A stretch of 64,000 nt of DNA from Echinicola sp. 20G (GTDB lineage: Bacteria; Bacteroidota; Bacteroidia; Cytophagales; Cyclobacteriaceae). Below are positions 26,379-35,927 of the stretch, piece by piece. Position 1 is the first letter of the stretch. Each line of letters opens with the position of its first letter. The translations under genes were made by a program, and so were the position numbers. A model generated the notes under the pieces. That model worked only from the letters and a program-made list of their open reading frames with translations, ran no database searches and was not told the origin of the DNA. The stretch covers positions 3,726,501 through 3,790,500 of the forward strand of contig NZ_AP024154.1 in NCBI RefSeq assembly GCF_015533855.1. Reading direction: 5' to 3'.

Positions 26379-27947
26379 GTGGGAAAATTGAAGAGAAGTT
26401 TTTATGCTTGGATAGGATTACTTTGTTTAGTTGGATTTTCTTGTAATTCAGAAGGAAAAGAAAAACAGCCTGACGTAATACATGAACAGGCCACCCAAGT
26501 CAATGCAATAACCAGTACAAGCTATCAGACCATAGAACACTTTGGTGCTTCAGATGCTTGGTCTTGTCAATTTGTAGGTTTATGGCCTGAGCAAAAGAAA
26601 AGGGCCATTGCGGAATTGTTGTTCAGCCAACAGAATGATTCAAATGGACAGCCCAATGGAATTGGTTTGTCGCTATGGCGCTTTAATATAGGTGCAGGAA
26701 GCGCTGAGCAAGGGGGACAAAGTGGAATCAATGATGAATGGAGAAGGGCGGAATCATTCATGAACAGCGATGGAACGTATGATTGGGAGAAGCAAGCAGG
26801 TCAAGTTTGGTTTGCCCAAGCTGCGCAAGAGTTTGGAGTGGAAAACCTATTGGTGTTTCCTAATAGCCCTCCAGTATCCATGACTAGAACAGGAAAAGCC
26901 TATGCTGAAAATGGCCAGTCCAATTTGTCCTTTGAGAAGTATGATGCATTTGGAACCTATTTGGCCCAAGTCATCAAAGGCTTGCAAAATAAAGGACTAG
27001 AGGTGGATTATATCAGTCCTGTCAATGAACCTCAATGGGATTGGTCTGATGGAGGTCAAGAAGGTACTCCTTTTTGGAACAATGAAATTTCAGGAATAGT
27101 AAAGACTTTGGATAAAGCACTGACGGCTGAGGGCTTGGATACCAAAATTGATATTGCTGAAGCAGGCAAAATCAATTACCTGTACGAGCAAGCGGATAAA
27201 GAGGGTAGAGGTAATCAAATTGCGGATTTCTTTAATGAGTCATCTAATAATTATATTGGTGATTTAACCCATGTAGGAAATGCCATTTCTGCCCATAGCT
27301 ATTTCACCACTTCTCCCTATGAGGCAGCTGTGAAGCAGAGAGCTCAGGTCAAATCTGCCATGAATTCTCTGGAGGGGAGACATTTTTGGATGAGTGAATA
27401 CTGCATTTTAGGTGACAATGCTGGAGAGATCAATGGTTCAGGTAGGGATTTGGGAATTGATCCGGCACTTTATATGGCCAGGGTAATTCATAATGACCTT
27501 ACGGTCGCTCAGGCCACGGCATGGCACTGGTGGCTGGGAGTCTCTCCTTATGACTATAAAGATGGTCTGGTGTATATTGATTATCAGAAAGCAGATGGCA
27601 ACTATTACGAAAGTAAAATGCTTTGGGCTCTTGGTAACTATAGCCGATTTATAAGGCCTGGGTATAAGCGAGTAGGAGTGACCATAGATGACAAAGAAGG
27701 TCAATCCCCTGAACTTTTGGTATCTGCTTATCAGCATCCCGAAGGAGAAGATGTGGTTTATGTAATAATCAATTCAGCCAATAAGGAAGTAGAAGTGAAT
27801 TTGTCATTGGATGGATCTGAAATTTCTAATACCACCTCATACCTTACCAGCAAAGACAAGGATTTGACCCCAGTAGATTTAGTCGATGAAAGCTCAGCGC
27901 TTGCTATCCCCGCTAGGTCAATCCTCACAGTGATTACAAAACCATAA
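26379..27947 (+). CDS. GH30 family endo-glycosidase lipoprotein, possibly beta-1,6-galactanase
   Basis: 522 residues from a GTG start at 26379, chosen because it gives a basic n-region, hydrophobic core and lipobox GFSC (Cys22). A TTG three codons on is the alternative; no in-frame ATG fits. The body is a TIM barrel with a side beta domain typical of GH30 (FGASDAWSCQFVG; LSLWRFNIGAGS). Probable acid/base is Glu217 (SPVNEPQWDW) and nucleophile Glu340 (WMSEYCIL). The family includes endo-beta-1,6-galactanases, glucanases, xylanases and others; the similarity feels closest to the galactanase type, which is a guess. It is followed after 16 bp by a GH2 enzyme, which could digest its products. Confidence 0.85.
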   Translation: MGKLKRSFYAWIGLLCLVGFSCNSEGKEKQPDVIHEQATQVNAITSTSYQTIEHFGASDAWSCQFVGLWPEQKKRAIAELLFSQQNDSNGQPNGIGLSLWRFNIGAGSAEQGGQSGINDEWRRAESFMNSDGTYDWEKQAGQVWFAQAAQEFGVENLLVFPNSPPVSMTRTGKAYAENGQSNLSFEKYDAFGTYLAQVIKGLQNKGLEVDYISPVNEPQWDWSDGGQEGTPFWNNEISGIVKTLDKALTAEGLDTKIDIAEAGKINYLYEQADKEGRGNQIADFFNESSNNYIGDLTHVGNAISAHSYFTTSPYEAAVKQRAQVKSAMNSLEGRHFWMSEYCILGDNAGEINGSGRDLGIDPALYMARVIHNDLTVAQATAWHWWLGVSPYDYKDGLVYIDYQKADGNYYESKMLWALGNYSRFIRPGYKRVGVTIDDKEGQSPELLVSAYQHPEGEDVVYVIINSANKEVEVNLSLDGSEISNTTSYLTSKDKDLTPVDLVDESSALAIPARSILTVITKP

Positions 27948-27963
27948 AACTCAAAAATAAACC

Positions 27964-30369
27964 GTGATAACCTATACTAGGATTTTAACCTTTTTATGTG
28001 GGCTGATGCTTTTGTGCATAAGCCATCAGATGTTTGGACAGGAACAGGGCAAAGCGCTATTTATTGAGCATTGGCAATTTGTCAAAGCTGATGAAATTAC
28101 TTCTTTGGAAGACCTAAGATCAACAGAAAACCTTGATTGGAGAGCCATAACTTTACCGCATGATTGGTCAGTGGAAGGCCCGTTTAGTGCTGAATGGGCA
28201 AGTGGTACAGGTTTTTTACCTGGAGGCGTAGGTTGGTACAAAAAGCAGTTCGATCTTGAAGATTGGGACAACTCCAAAGAATATCAACTGTATTTTGATG
28301 GTGTTTATAAGAACAGTGAAGTATGGATCAATGGACATTATTTGGGAAAGCGTCCCAATGGGTTTATTGCATTTTATTATGAAATAGGAAAATACCTCAA
28401 AGCAGAAAAAAATGAGGTGATTGTAAAGGTAGATCATCGTCAATATGCTGATTCCAGATATTATACTGGTTCGGGGATTTACAGAAATGTATACTTGATC
28501 ACCAAAGAACCAGTACATTTCAAAACTTGGGGAGTTTTCTTTAGTACTCCTGAGGTCAATAATGATCAAGCACTGGCGAAAGTAGAGGTTGACATCAAAA
28601 ATTCTTTCGAGAACACCTCAAATGTAAGCATCAAAGCCCGTTTGTTAAATGGTTCCAGTGTAGTGGCAAATAGTGAATTAGCCGCTTTTGTGCCTTCAGA
28701 AGGTGAAAACCATGAAACCTTGTATATGTCAGTGGAGCAACCCAACTTATGGTCACCAGACTCTCCTCAGTTATACCAACTTGAAGTAAGTTTGTGGGCT
28801 GATGGCAAACAAGTGGATAGTTATATTGATCAGGTAGGTTTTAGAAGCATTCGTTTTGATGCCAATGAAGGTTTTTTTCTAAACGGGGAAAACATGCTGA
28901 TCAAGGGAGTTTGTATTCACCACGATGCTGGATCCTTTGGAGCTGCTGTTCCCAAAGCGGTGTGGGCAAAGCGCTTGGAAACGTTAAAGGATTTGGGATG
29001 TAATGCCATTAGGATGAGCCATTATCCACATCAGGATTATTTGTACGACTTATGTGATGAAATGGGCTTCTTGGTTCAGGATGAAGCTTTTGATGAATGG
29101 GAGAGAGGAAAGAACAAGTGGATTGAAGGTTGGAATGTAGGAACGCCTGGCAATGATGGTTCCTATGATGCTTTTGCGGAGTGGGGGCACCAAGACGTTA
29201 AAGATATGGTCCTTCGCTCAAGAAACCATCCTTCCATATTTATGTGGAGTATTGGCAATGAGATAGATTACCCGAATGACCCTTACAGCCACCCAGTATT
29301 GGATGAGGGTAGAAATCCCCAAATCTATGGAAGAGGTTATCAGAAAGGTAATCCAGCTGCGGCTCAACTGGGGCCATTGGCAGAAGGTTTAGTGGCCGCT
29401 GTTAAATCAGTAGATACATCCCGTCCTGTAACTGCAGCATTGGCAGGGGTGACGATGTCCAATCACACCAGTTATCCTGAGGCTTTAGACATTGTAGGGT
29501 ATAATTATCAAGAATATCGGTACCAGGAAGATCACGAAGCCTATCCAGATAGGGTGATTTATGGAAGTGAAAATGGGGATGCACTGGAAGCTTGGCGGGC
29601 AGTTACTGAAAACAAACATATTGCCTCACAGTTTTTGTGGACAGCCTTTGACTTTTTAGGAGAGGCGAGGCCCTGGCCTGTCAGAAGTAGCGGGGCTGGC
29701 ATTATTGATATGGCAGGCTATCCCAAGCCAGACTTCTATTTTAGAAAGAGTCTCTGGAACGATACTCCAATGGTTTATATCGGTGTTACCAATAGTGAAG
29801 AGAATGTCAATCGTAGAAGAATCCAAGATACTTGGATTGGTGAGAAAGGGGAAGAGAAGTGGGTGGCCGTTTACGCCAATGTGGAAGAAGTAGAACTGAT
29901 GCTAAACGATCGGTCATTGGGTAAAAAGAAAATCAATTACTCTTCCGAATCCATGCCCGGTTGGTCTGTTCCTTTTGAGGAAGGAACTCTGAAAGCAATA
30001 GCTTATAATGATGATAAGCAAGTAGCTTCTTATGAGCTAAGCAGTCCTGGGAAGATCGATCATATTGAAGCTACCATTAGTGAGGAATTAAAAGCTGATG
30101 AAAACGGTGTGATTCACTTGGATATAGAACTTAAAGATAAAGCAGGTAACAGAATCGTTGCTGATGACAGGGAGATTCAAATAGACCTTGATGGACAGTT
30201 GAAATTACTTGGTTTGGAAAGTGGTGATTTGAGTAGTCACGAGGATTATCAGAGCAAGCGCAGAAAAACTTACCACGGAAGATTAAGAGCATATGTGAGG
30301 ATAGATGGCGAAGGAGAAATTAAAATCAGCACAAAAGGGCTTAAATCAATTAAGTTAAAAATGAAATAA
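27964..30369 (+). CDS. GH2 family beta-galactosidase-like enzyme, secreted
   Basis: 801 residues from a GTG start that provides a signal peptide (ending QMFGQ); the first in-frame ATG would truncate it. Order: sugar-binding beta-sandwich (about 30-190), Ig-like domain, TIM barrel (about 300-590), DUF4982-like domain and a C-terminal Ig-like domain. Acid/base Glu433 lies in WSIGNEIDYP and nucleophile Glu536 in IYGSENGDA. The extra C-terminal domains are typical of Bacteroidota exo-acting beta-galactosidases and relatives. It probably works in the periplasm on oligosaccharides from GH30. Specificity (galactosidase, glucuronidase, other) is uncertain. Confidence 0.92.
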   Translation: MITYTRILTFLCGLMLLCISHQMFGQEQGKALFIEHWQFVKADEITSLEDLRSTENLDWRAITLPHDWSVEGPFSAEWASGTGFLPGGVGWYKKQFDLEDWDNSKEYQLYFDGVYKNSEVWINGHYLGKRPNGFIAFYYEIGKYLKAEKNEVIVKVDHRQYADSRYYTGSGIYRNVYLITKEPVHFKTWGVFFSTPEVNNDQALAKVEVDIKNSFENTSNVSIKARLLNGSSVVANSELAAFVPSEGENHETLYMSVEQPNLWSPDSPQLYQLEVSLWADGKQVDSYIDQVGFRSIRFDANEGFFLNGENMLIKGVCIHHDAGSFGAAVPKAVWAKRLETLKDLGCNAIRMSHYPHQDYLYDLCDEMGFLVQDEAFDEWERGKNKWIEGWNVGTPGNDGSYDAFAEWGHQDVKDMVLRSRNHPSIFMWSIGNEIDYPNDPYSHPVLDEGRNPQIYGRGYQKGNPAAAQLGPLAEGLVAAVKSVDTSRPVTAALAGVTMSNHTSYPEALDIVGYNYQEYRYQEDHEAYPDRVIYGSENGDALEAWRAVTENKHIASQFLWTAFDFLGEARPWPVRSSGAGIIDMAGYPKPDFYFRKSLWNDTPMVYIGVTNSEENVNRRRIQDTWIGEKGEEKWVAVYANVEEVELMLNDRSLGKKKINYSSESMPGWSVPFEEGTLKAIAYNDDKQVASYELSSPGKIDHIEATISEELKADENGVIHLDIELKDKAGNRIVADDREIQIDLDGQLKLLGLESGDLSSHEDYQSKRRKTYHGRLRAYVRIDGEGEIKISTKGLKSIKLKMK

Positions 30370-30393
30370 TTGTAAAATGGGTTTATTTTATCC

Positions 30394-30424
30394 AAAGGCT
30401 TCCTGGTGTCAGGAAGCCTTTTTT
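30394..30424 (+). terminator. Terminator at end of PUL 1
   Basis: AAAGGCTTCCT and AGGAAGCCTTT arms with a six-base loop followed by a T run. It closes the GH30-GH2 transcript. Confidence 0.87.
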
Positions 30425-31042
30425 AGTACATATAATTTGTCGATATAGTTATTTAATCCAATCAAGCTCATAACGTATAATTCAATACTCATATACCCCC
30501 TTATTTTTAAGTTGGAAGGTATATAAAACTCATTTAGAATCACTTCAAAACCTTGTTGGAAAGAGTGATCTGCAAAAACAAGGATGGCAGTTTCTTTATG
30601 GTTTCAGTCAACTAGGTGTTCAAGGCTTGTATTAGCTGGATTTAACTTTTCAAATAAGGGAACATCAAGCTGATCTTTTGCTTCATTTTTGATAGAACAG
30701 AAGGATAACAAAGTCAAAAATAGGAACGGAATTACCCAAAACCAGTTGTTTTTAATCTGCATATACGCAGCTTTTGGCTGGTTCATTAAAAAGCTTTTTG
30801 ATGTAAGTAACTTTTACACACTACATGGGATCCTTGCTGAAATTTTACTAGGCTTAATAAAAATAATAGACGATTGATGTCCATTGTTACTACGGTTGAG
30901 ATATAAAATATACCTAAATAATATGGGAGACCGAATTTTATTGAGTAAAAAATCGTTTGACTAAAAAGATTTAGCAAATATCAATTAAGTAAATCTACGC
31001 AATACAGGTTGCTAAGGAATGATCAGGACAAACTAATTAAAA
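30425..31042. other. Gene-poor gap holding a lipoprotein relic
   Basis: About 620 AT-rich bases between PUL 1 and the MFS gene. The only coding-like content is the minus-strand relic at 30604-30762. Nothing else supportable is seen; the MFS promoter presumably lies in the last 100 bases. Confidence 0.45.
30604..30762 (-). pseudogene. Possible 5' remnant of a VCBS/FG-GAP-type lipoprotein
   Basis: 52 residues. The start is a convincing lipoprotein signal (hydrophobic FWVIPFLFLTLLSFC, lipobox LSFC at Cys22 from the ATG at 30762). It is followed by VPLFEKLNPANTSLEHLVD, which resembles the short region before the repeats in large CRTAC/VCBS-repeat lipoproteins (LFxxLxxxxTGIxF pattern). It then stops, and no repeat domain follows in any frame that I can see. 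I therefore read it as a decayed 5' end. A functional mini-lipoprotein, or chance, cannot be excluded. Confidence 0.35.
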
Positions 31043-32200
31043 TTGGAAAGTAAGCTAAGCAAGGGACTATTGCTTTTAATGGCAATTACAACAGGAATGG
31101 TTGTAGCGAACAACTACTACAACCAACCTCTATTAGGGGAAATGGCAAGGGAGTTTGGAGTGTCTCAGTCAATGATTAGCAGTGTGCCCATGCTCACTCA
31201 AATTGGGTATGCGATAGGACTACTTTTGATAGTTCCTTTAGGAGACATGTTCAAAAGGAAAAAACTAATCTTGACAGATTTCTTTTTCATCATTGCAGCA
31301 ATGTTGGCCGCTGCTTGGTCAACTTCGCCATTTGTCTTAAAAGTCTCCAGTTTTTTCATTGGCTTAACTTCTGTAATTCCCCAGGTGATGGTACCTATGG
31401 CGGCTCAGTTGGCCTCCGAAAAAGAACGAGGAAAAGCGATAGGAACAGTGATGACGGGAATGTTTATTGGTATACTTGGGTCAAGAACACTTAGCGGTGT
31501 GATAGGAGAATATTGGGGATGGCGTACGGTATTTTTTATGGGAGCAGGCTTGATGGGAGTATTATGGGCGCTTTTGAAGTGGAAACTTCCAGAGATTTCT
31601 CCTGATTTTAAAGGGACCTATAAACAATTGCTTCAGTCAATTTTGGAACAGTTTAAATCCAAACCTAAACTGAGAATTTCAGCACTTCGGGGAGGTTTGG
31701 ACTTTGCATGCTTTAGTATTTTTTGGACAACTTTGGTATTTCTATTAGAAAGTCCAGCATTTGATATGGGGAGTGAGGAAGCTGGTGAATTTGGTTTTGT
31801 AGGCATTGCAGGTGCAGCAATGGCTTCAGTGGTGGGTAGGCTTGCTGATCGCGGTAATAAAAATAGCATAATTACAGTAGCCATTTTGATCATTATGGCC
31901 TCTTGGGGCGTCTTAGGTCTGTCTTCGAATAATATTTTAGGGTTGGTCATAGGGGCTTTATTTTTGGATTTGGGAATTCAATCGGTCCATATCACTAACC
32001 AGACTATTATTTTTGAAGGTAACCCTCCGGAGCGGAATCGAATCAATACAGTCTATATGGTGATGTATTTTACAGGAGGAGCTTTGGGCACATTTATCGC
32101 AGGTCTAGTTTGGCATTATTTCCAGTGGCGAGGGGTGGCCATAGCTGGTTTTAGCTTTGCCTTTTTAACCTTAATAGCCCATCTAGTTTGGAAGGATTAA
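31043..32200 (+). CDS. MFS transporter, drug/sugar efflux type
   Basis: 385 residues, about 12 membrane helices. A TTG start at 31043 is preferred because the residues before the first internal Met (M13) form the start of helix 1 (LSKGLLLLMAITTG), followed by the conserved ANNYYNQPLL block. The loop 2-3 motif A appears as GDMFKRKK (residues 67-74). It is a proton-driven exporter of the DHA1/arabinose-efflux type; the substrate is unknown. The aldo/keto reductase gene follows 73 bp later on the same strand, so the two may be cotranscribed. Confidence 0.9.
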   Translation: MESKLSKGLLLLMAITTGMVVANNYYNQPLLGEMAREFGVSQSMISSVPMLTQIGYAIGLLLIVPLGDMFKRKKLILTDFFFIIAAMLAAAWSTSPFVLKVSSFFIGLTSVIPQVMVPMAAQLASEKERGKAIGTVMTGMFIGILGSRTLSGVIGEYWGWRTVFFMGAGLMGVLWALLKWKLPEISPDFKGTYKQLLQSILEQFKSKPKLRISALRGGLDFACFSIFWTTLVFLLESPAFDMGSEEAGEFGFVGIAGAAMASVVGRLADRGNKNSIITVAILIIMASWGVLGLSSNNILGLVIGALFLDLGIQSVHITNQTIIFEGNPPERNRINTVYMVMYFTGGALGTFIAGLVWHYFQWRGVAIAGFSFAFLTLIAHLVWKD

Positions 32201-32273
32201 ACCTAAAAGCAGTTCGGCCTTTAGTGTAATTAAGAAAATAGAAAACTAATTATAAATCTTTATAAAACTCATA

Positions 32274-33236
32274 ATGGAAAAGATCAAAATAGGAAAAACT
32301 GATTTAGAAGTAGCAAAAATTAACTTGGGAGGTAATGTGTTCGGGTGGACATTGGATGAAAAGCAGTCATTTGAAATTCTGGATGAATTTTCGGAAAATG
32401 GATTTAACTTTATTGATACAGCAGACATGTATTCGTATTGGGTGGATGGGAAAGGTGGTGGACAATCGGAAACTATTCTTGGAAAATGGATGAAATCCAG
32501 AAATAGCAGAGAGCGGGTAATCATGGCTACCAAAGTAGGAGGAGAGACTGGCTTGCATCCTGTAGATACGAGTAAGAAACATATTCTTGAAGCAGTAGAT
32601 TCTTCTTTGAAGCGTTTGCAAACAGATTATATCGATTTATACTACACCCATTTTGATGATGAGAAAACACCAGTAGAAGAGACGCTGTCTGCTTACGATG
32701 AAATCATCAAAGCCGGAAAGGTGAGGTATATAGCAGCTTCCAATTTGTCTCCAAAGCGACTTGAAGCATCCTTTGAGGCTTCCAAAAAGTATGGGCTACC
32801 ACAGTATCAAGCATTACAACCTCACTATAACTTGGTGGAGCGGGAAAATTATGAGACTAAGTATGCTTCTTTAGTAGAAAAATATGACCTGACAGTTTTT
32901 CCTTACTGGTCATTGGCCGCGGGGTTTTTAACTGGAAAATATCGGTCAAAAGAAGATCTCAATAAGAGTGTCAGAGGTGGTAGTGTCAAGCAATATCTAA
33001 ACGATAAAGGATTGGCTGTGCTAAGTGCTTTAGATAAGGTATCAGAGAAACATTCCACTACCCCAGCTACAGTATCTCTGGCTTGGCTATTGGCTCAGCC
33101 AAATATAGGAGCTCCCATTGCCAGTGCTACTAGCGGAAAACAATTAGAAACTTTGTTTAAAGCCCCAGAAATAGCTTTGGATAATGATGACCTAAAAGTA
33201 TTGGATGAGGCAAGTGCGGTATTTCGTGATTGTTAA
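32274..33236 (+). CDS. Aldo/keto reductase
   Basis: 320 residues, an NAD(P)H-dependent TIM-barrel oxidoreductase. The catalytic tetrad is Asp48, Tyr53, Lys87 and His126 (FIDTADMYS; MATKVGG; YYTHFDD). A C-terminal NADPH-binding region includes LAQPNIGAPIASATS. It belongs to the large YdjG/YghZ-like, auxiliary-type branch and would reduce an aldehyde or ketone in the cytoplasm; the actual substrate is not evident. It follows the MFS gene and may share its transcript. A long hairpin terminator lies 137 bp after the stop. Confidence 0.93.
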   Translation: MEKIKIGKTDLEVAKINLGGNVFGWTLDEKQSFEILDEFSENGFNFIDTADMYSYWVDGKGGGQSETILGKWMKSRNSRERVIMATKVGGETGLHPVDTSKKHILEAVDSSLKRLQTDYIDLYYTHFDDEKTPVEETLSAYDEIIKAGKVRYIAASNLSPKRLEASFEASKKYGLPQYQALQPHYNLVERENYETKYASLVEKYDLTVFPYWSLAAGFLTGKYRSKEDLNKSVRGGSVKQYLNDKGLAVLSALDKVSEKHSTTPATVSLAWLLAQPNIGAPIASATSGKQLETLFKAPEIALDNDDLKVLDEASAVFRDC

Positions 33237-33373
33237 GTAGCGAGTAGTCACTCCTTATCATTTGATTGTGTAGCGACTCATTTCACCATATTGATTTTAT
33301 TATAAATTATAAAGGCGTAAATTTTCTAGAGAAAAAGTAAATATAATTTATCAATAGAATTTTTGTAAAATTT

Positions 33374-33412
33374 AAGGGAAAGGCAAGTTTTATACATAAC
33401 TTGCCTTTCCCT
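33374..33412 (+). terminator. Hairpin upstream of glycan cluster 2
   Basis: A perfect 16-bp stem, AAGGGAAAGGCAAGTT, pairs with AACTTGCCTTTCCCTT across a short AT loop, followed by ATTTTG. It probably terminates the aldo/keto reductase transcript, although it lies far from the stop. Confidence 0.7.
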
Positions 33413-33510
33413 TATTTTGATAATTAGGAAATGTTTTGACAGCCAATAGGTTCATAAAAGAAATACCATTGCTCAAGAGGCAGGAGTAATCTTTTTTTAA
33501 ATATTATATC

Positions 33511-35157
33511 ATGAAGTTTTTGTTTTGGTTTAAAGTGTTGTTTTTCAAGTTACTATCTCTAGTTATTTCATTGAATATAATGGCGCAGGTAACGGAGAGG
33601 AAACGACCTGAGCAGTGGGATGACTTAATTTTGGGTGGAAGATTTTTGGACCGCTTTGAGAAGATACCCCCTAATGGAGAATTAATAGATAGCACTTGGG
33701 GAGCTGCGAATGTTTTGCCTCGTTATGTGGAGAATGGAATTGAAGATCAGGAGTGGTCCTATTGGGGAGGAAACATTGTTTATGGAAAAGATCAAAAGTA
33801 CCACATGTTTGTTTGCAGGTGGTCCGAGTCTTCTCCAAAAGGTCATATGGAATGGCCCAATTCAACAGTGGTACACGCGGTTTGTGACAATTCAGAAGGG
33901 CCTTTTGAGGTTATAGAAGAGATAGGAAAAGGACACAACCCAGAAATTTTTCAATTGCAGGATGGCAGGTATATCATTTATGTAATTGACGGCTATTATA
34001 TTTCAGAAAATTTAGGTGGTCCATGGGAATATGGTCAGTTTGAGTTTGATCCCCGTGATCGGCCTATTATAGAGGGACTATCCAATTTGTCTTTTGCAAA
34101 ACGTGAAGATGGCTCTTATTTGATGGTATGTAGAGGTGGTGGAATTTGGTTGAGTAAGGATGGACTTTCCTCTTATCAACAAGTGACAAATGAAAGGGTT
34201 TACCCTCCCGTGGATGGTCGCTTTGAGGACCCTGTAATTTGGAAAGACCATATTCAATACCATATGATTGTCAATGACTGGCTTGGGAGAATAGCTTTTT
34301 ATTTGAGGTCTAAGGATGGGGTTCATTGGAAGACTGATCCGGGAGAAGCTTATCAGCCTGGAATAACTGTCTATAAAGATGGTGTGGAGGAAGATTGGTT
34401 TAAATATGAGCGATTAAAGATTTTTCAAGACGGATTAGGGAGGGCTATACAAGCCAATTTTGCTGTCATTGATACTTTAAAACACGAGGATAAACCTGAT
34501 GACAATCACAGCTCCAAAAATATTGGAATTCCTCTGACTGTAGGAAGACAGATTGAGTTGTTGAATAAGAAAATCACAGAAAATACCCGTGAGATTTTAG
34601 TGATGGTAAAGGCTGAGCCAGGTTTTGATCCTAAAACTGATATGGACCTAAGTTCCTTGAGGTTTGGAGCATCTGAAGTAGTCAATTTTGGTGGTGGTAG
34701 TGTTTTGCTAGCTACCCAAGAAAGGGGAGATGATTTGATTTTGATTTTTGAGGCAGAGGGACATGCTTTCAATGAAGATAATTTTGCTGGAAAGCTATTG
34801 GGAAAAGATGCAGAGGGCAAGTTACTTTTTGGATATTCTAGATTGCCCTGGGTTAATTATTTGGAACCAATGTTATCATCAACCAGGCCTCGTCAAATTG
34901 ATCAAGAAAATATATGGGAGATTGAAGTTATGAATTTTGGTCAAGTAAGTTCCGAGAAGACCAGTCTTAAATTTGAGGTAAGGATAGAAGATGAGTGGCA
35001 ACTTTACGGAGATGCACAGGTAAGGACACTTAATCCTTTTGAAAAGGAAACCGTGATTATATTGGGCAACAATGGTAAGTCCATAAAATTGGGAGATACT
35101 TGTAGGGTGGTTATTAACAACAATACCATAAGTCACGAGCTATTTGTGCTGGATTAG
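33511..35157 (+). CDS. Secreted five-bladed propeller glycoside hydrolase-like protein
   Basis: 548 residues with a signal peptide (ending LNIMAQ). Residues about 35-370 show the repeated strand pattern and aromatic turns of GH43/GH117-like five-bladed propellers (SYWGGNIVYGKDQKYHMFV, GHNPEIFQLQDGRYIIYV, FEDPVIWKDHIQYHMIV). The acidic residues Asp33/Glu/Asp in such blades are the likely catalytic set, but I cannot assign them. Residues about 370-548 form a C-terminal beta domain. It begins a same-strand row with a GH20 and a sulfatase, separated by 770 and 109 bp, so it acts in the same glycan context but need not share a promoter. The exact family is uncertain. Confidence 0.72.
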   Translation: MKFLFWFKVLFFKLLSLVISLNIMAQVTERKRPEQWDDLILGGRFLDRFEKIPPNGELIDSTWGAANVLPRYVENGIEDQEWSYWGGNIVYGKDQKYHMFVCRWSESSPKGHMEWPNSTVVHAVCDNSEGPFEVIEEIGKGHNPEIFQLQDGRYIIYVIDGYYISENLGGPWEYGQFEFDPRDRPIIEGLSNLSFAKREDGSYLMVCRGGGIWLSKDGLSSYQQVTNERVYPPVDGRFEDPVIWKDHIQYHMIVNDWLGRIAFYLRSKDGVHWKTDPGEAYQPGITVYKDGVEEDWFKYERLKIFQDGLGRAIQANFAVIDTLKHEDKPDDNHSSKNIGIPLTVGRQIELLNKKITENTREILVMVKAEPGFDPKTDMDLSSLRFGASEVVNFGGGSVLLATQERGDDLILIFEAEGHAFNEDNFAGKLLGKDAEGKLLFGYSRLPWVNYLEPMLSSTRPRQIDQENIWEIEVMNFGQVSSEKTSLKFEVRIEDEWQLYGDAQVRTLNPFEKETVIILGNNGKSIKLGDTCRVVINNNTISHELFVLD

Positions 35158-35215
35158 GTTAGTAGGATGTTTTGAAGTATTGACTGTTTGTTTTAAAGCT
35201 AATTTGATAGGTAGA

Positions 35216-35473
35216 TTACTGTTCCAAGCCAATATCGTTTAGATCGCAGAAGGATTTTATTCCCCTGTATTTTATCAGTATCTCTTCTAACTCTCCCTCA
35301 AATTGAATTTTTATATACTTATTATTGTCAATTGTAGGGATAGCGTTGATTGGGTTTTCTAATATGCTTGCATCAAAAGCTTCGCAAAGCTGTTTGATTT
35401 TATTCAATCGGGATTTAACTCCTTTATTCTTGAAATTACTTTTAATAGTCAGATTCAATTCCATTTCTTCCAT
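35216..35473 (-). CDS. Small hypothetical cytoplasmic protein
   Basis: 85 residues (or 82 from the second Met), no signal or membrane segment. The C-terminal half has a regular strand pattern (KYIKIQFEGELEEILIKYRG) and a normal residue composition, which argues for a real gene rather than a chance frame. It lies on the opposite strand between the propeller protein and the GH20 gene. The family is not recognised and nothing suggests a function. Confidence 0.45.
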   Translation of the reverse strand: MEEMELNLTIKSNFKNKGVKSRLNKIKQLCEAFDASILENPINAIPTIDNNKYIKIQFEGELEEILIKYRGIKSFCDLNDIGLEQ

Positions 35474-35927
35474 AGCAGGCGAATAATTAAAAATTTACAT
35501 TTTAACTACGTAATATAGTTGTTTAGTGTCTTAAAAACGTATTTCGTATTAAATATAGTTTAAAGCATCAAGCTATCCAAATGGTTTATTAAAAGACTTT
35601 TAAAAGGTGTATTATCAATGGTTAATTAAAAAATCAGGCTTATTTAAAGGTTTTTTTATTCTATTTTAATGCATAGCGGAATAGGGCTAAATTGCTCTTT
35701 CTATGTTAAACTTGAGACGTCTTTTTTCATTTTGTATTCTAAAAAAGGGAAAAATTGCTTATCCTCTATCTAGATAAAAAACTAATTTCTTTAAGAAGCT
35801 TAACTACTGATTCTAATAGAAATATTCAGTTAACGGAAAATGCTGTCAAAAATACTAGGTTAGGAAATTATTCGAGAGAACGAAAAACTATTATAAACTT
35901 GGAAGTTTTTAGTGCATTAAACCTATA
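35474..35927. other. AT-rich intergenic region before the second GH20 gene
   Basis: 454 bases of very AT-rich DNA between a minus-strand small ORF and the GH20 gene. It presumably holds promoters for both. I found no repeat, hairpin with T run or supportable ORF. Confidence 0.45.

Noticed and set aside
30786..30977. 63-codon minus-strand frame with hydrophobic residues in the gap before the MFS gene.
   Set aside because: The composition is that of AT-rich noncoding DNA; there is no clear start or continuing motif, and it is not in frame with the lipoprotein relic as a single gene.
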